Origin: Bifidobacterium sp. WK012_4_13
Lineage (GTDB): Bacteria > Actinomycetota > Actinomycetes > Actinomycetales > Bifidobacteriaceae
Direction: 5' to 3'
Length of the DNA: 64,000 nucleotides
Assembly (NCBI RefSeq): GCF_041080835.1
Contig: NZ_CP129683.1
Location: forward strand, 186,001 to 250,000
Made by a program: the position numbers and the translations under genes
Notes under the pieces: model-generated
The model's input: only the letters and a program-made list of their open reading frames with translations
The model's database searches: none
What the model was told of the DNA's origin: nothing
In this document: positions 63,911 to 64,000 of the stretch, piece by piece
Position numbering within the stretch: position 1 is the stretch's first letter
Layout of the letters: each line of letters begins with the position of its first letter

Positions 63911-64000
63911 CTAGAGCAGTGCTTCCTGCCACTGTGCAGGGCGAAAGCCGACAAGAACTTTGTTAGCGTTCACAACGATTGGACGCTTGACGAGCATACC
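63911..64000 (-). CDS. ArsC/Spx-family protein, C-terminal end only
   Basis: The last 29 codons of a minus-strand gene that continues beyond the window: GMLVKRPIVVNANKVLVGFR then PAQWQEALL and a stop at 63911-63913. The phrase L(V/I)KRPIVV...VGF is the C-terminal signature of ArsC/YffB/Spx proteins, including the conserved Arg of RPI. The N-terminal Cys motif is outside the window. It was too short to be listed by length alone. Confidence 0.8.
   Translation of the reverse strand, partial: GMLVKRPIVVNANKVLVGFRPAQWQEALL

Noticed and set aside
62748..63914. 388-codon plus-strand open frame
   Set aside because: It is antisense to the unmistakable GAPDH gene and shows no recognisable domains.

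Overview
The window comes from a Bifidobacterium chromosome. The most direct evidence is a tmRNA gene (34050-34447, minus strand) whose tag peptide reads AKSNRTEFALAA, the bifidobacterial form. A high G+C content, a 24-residue actinobacterial bL37 gene and an ECF sigma/anti-sigma pair agree with this. The species cannot be fixed from the sequence, and the host habitat is inference.

Layout. 0-5.7 kb: a plus-strand catabolic operon (RbsC-type permease cut by the window edge, phosphotriesterase-like hydrolase, GATase1-like protein, TenA-like protein, M28 and M20 metallopeptidases). 5.7-12.2 kb: an MFS transporter with a MarR/OhrR regulator, a sugar/amino-alcohol kinase-like APH protein next to a class III PLP enzyme, and a MerR/carboxymuconolactone-decarboxylase pair around a clear palindrome. 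12.3-18.7 kb: a serine-recombinase relic, then a ManNAc-type locus (solute-binding protein, two permeases, ROK kinase, UTRA regulator, NanE) with no NanA lyase. 18.8-29.1 kb: two MFS pumps, a MerR regulator with operator, and an oxidoreductase cluster (two paralogous NAD(P)-binding proteins, CMD-cupin fusion, aldo/keto reductase, zinc-type alcohol dehydrogenase) under an XRE regulator. 29.8-34.05 kb: a degraded island bounded by an 18-bp duplication of the ssrA 3' end, carrying a lactobacillus-type pyruvate oxidase and broken pieces of an IS3-family transposase and an ECF-type ATPase. 34.9-53 kb: mostly housekeeping (fructokinase and ROK repressor, Nudix, PepP, FolC, SMC, MurE with ATP-grasp ligase and Asp/Glu racemase, exonuclease, sigma/anti-sigma, bL37, GalM, YbaK). 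53.3-64 kb: a LysR regulator, a MalY-type C-S lyase, a URO-D-family methyltransferase-like protein and a branched-chain-amino-acid-type ABC system in which both permeases and both ATPases are fused; then an SDR, GAPDH and the end of an ArsC/Spx-like gene.

How the genes work together. The murE/ATP-grasp/racemase operon is laid out as expected for building a D-aspartate peptidoglycan cross-bridge. The nan-type locus should import and phosphorylate an amino sugar and epimerise ManNAc-6-P. The 53-62 kb locus looks like uptake plus breakdown of a sulfur- or methyl-bearing amino-acid-like compound. The pyruvate oxidase would add an oxygen-using route from pyruvate to acetyl phosphate.

The least expected structure is a family of three intergenic elements (20581-20688, 38022-38123, 45064-45185). 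Each has long inverted arms around a 54-56 nt loop with a shared core; the arm sequences differ between copies while pairing is kept. The window also holds many short tandem repeats, several of them in frame inside proteins (MarR, MurE, anti-sigma, LivGF).
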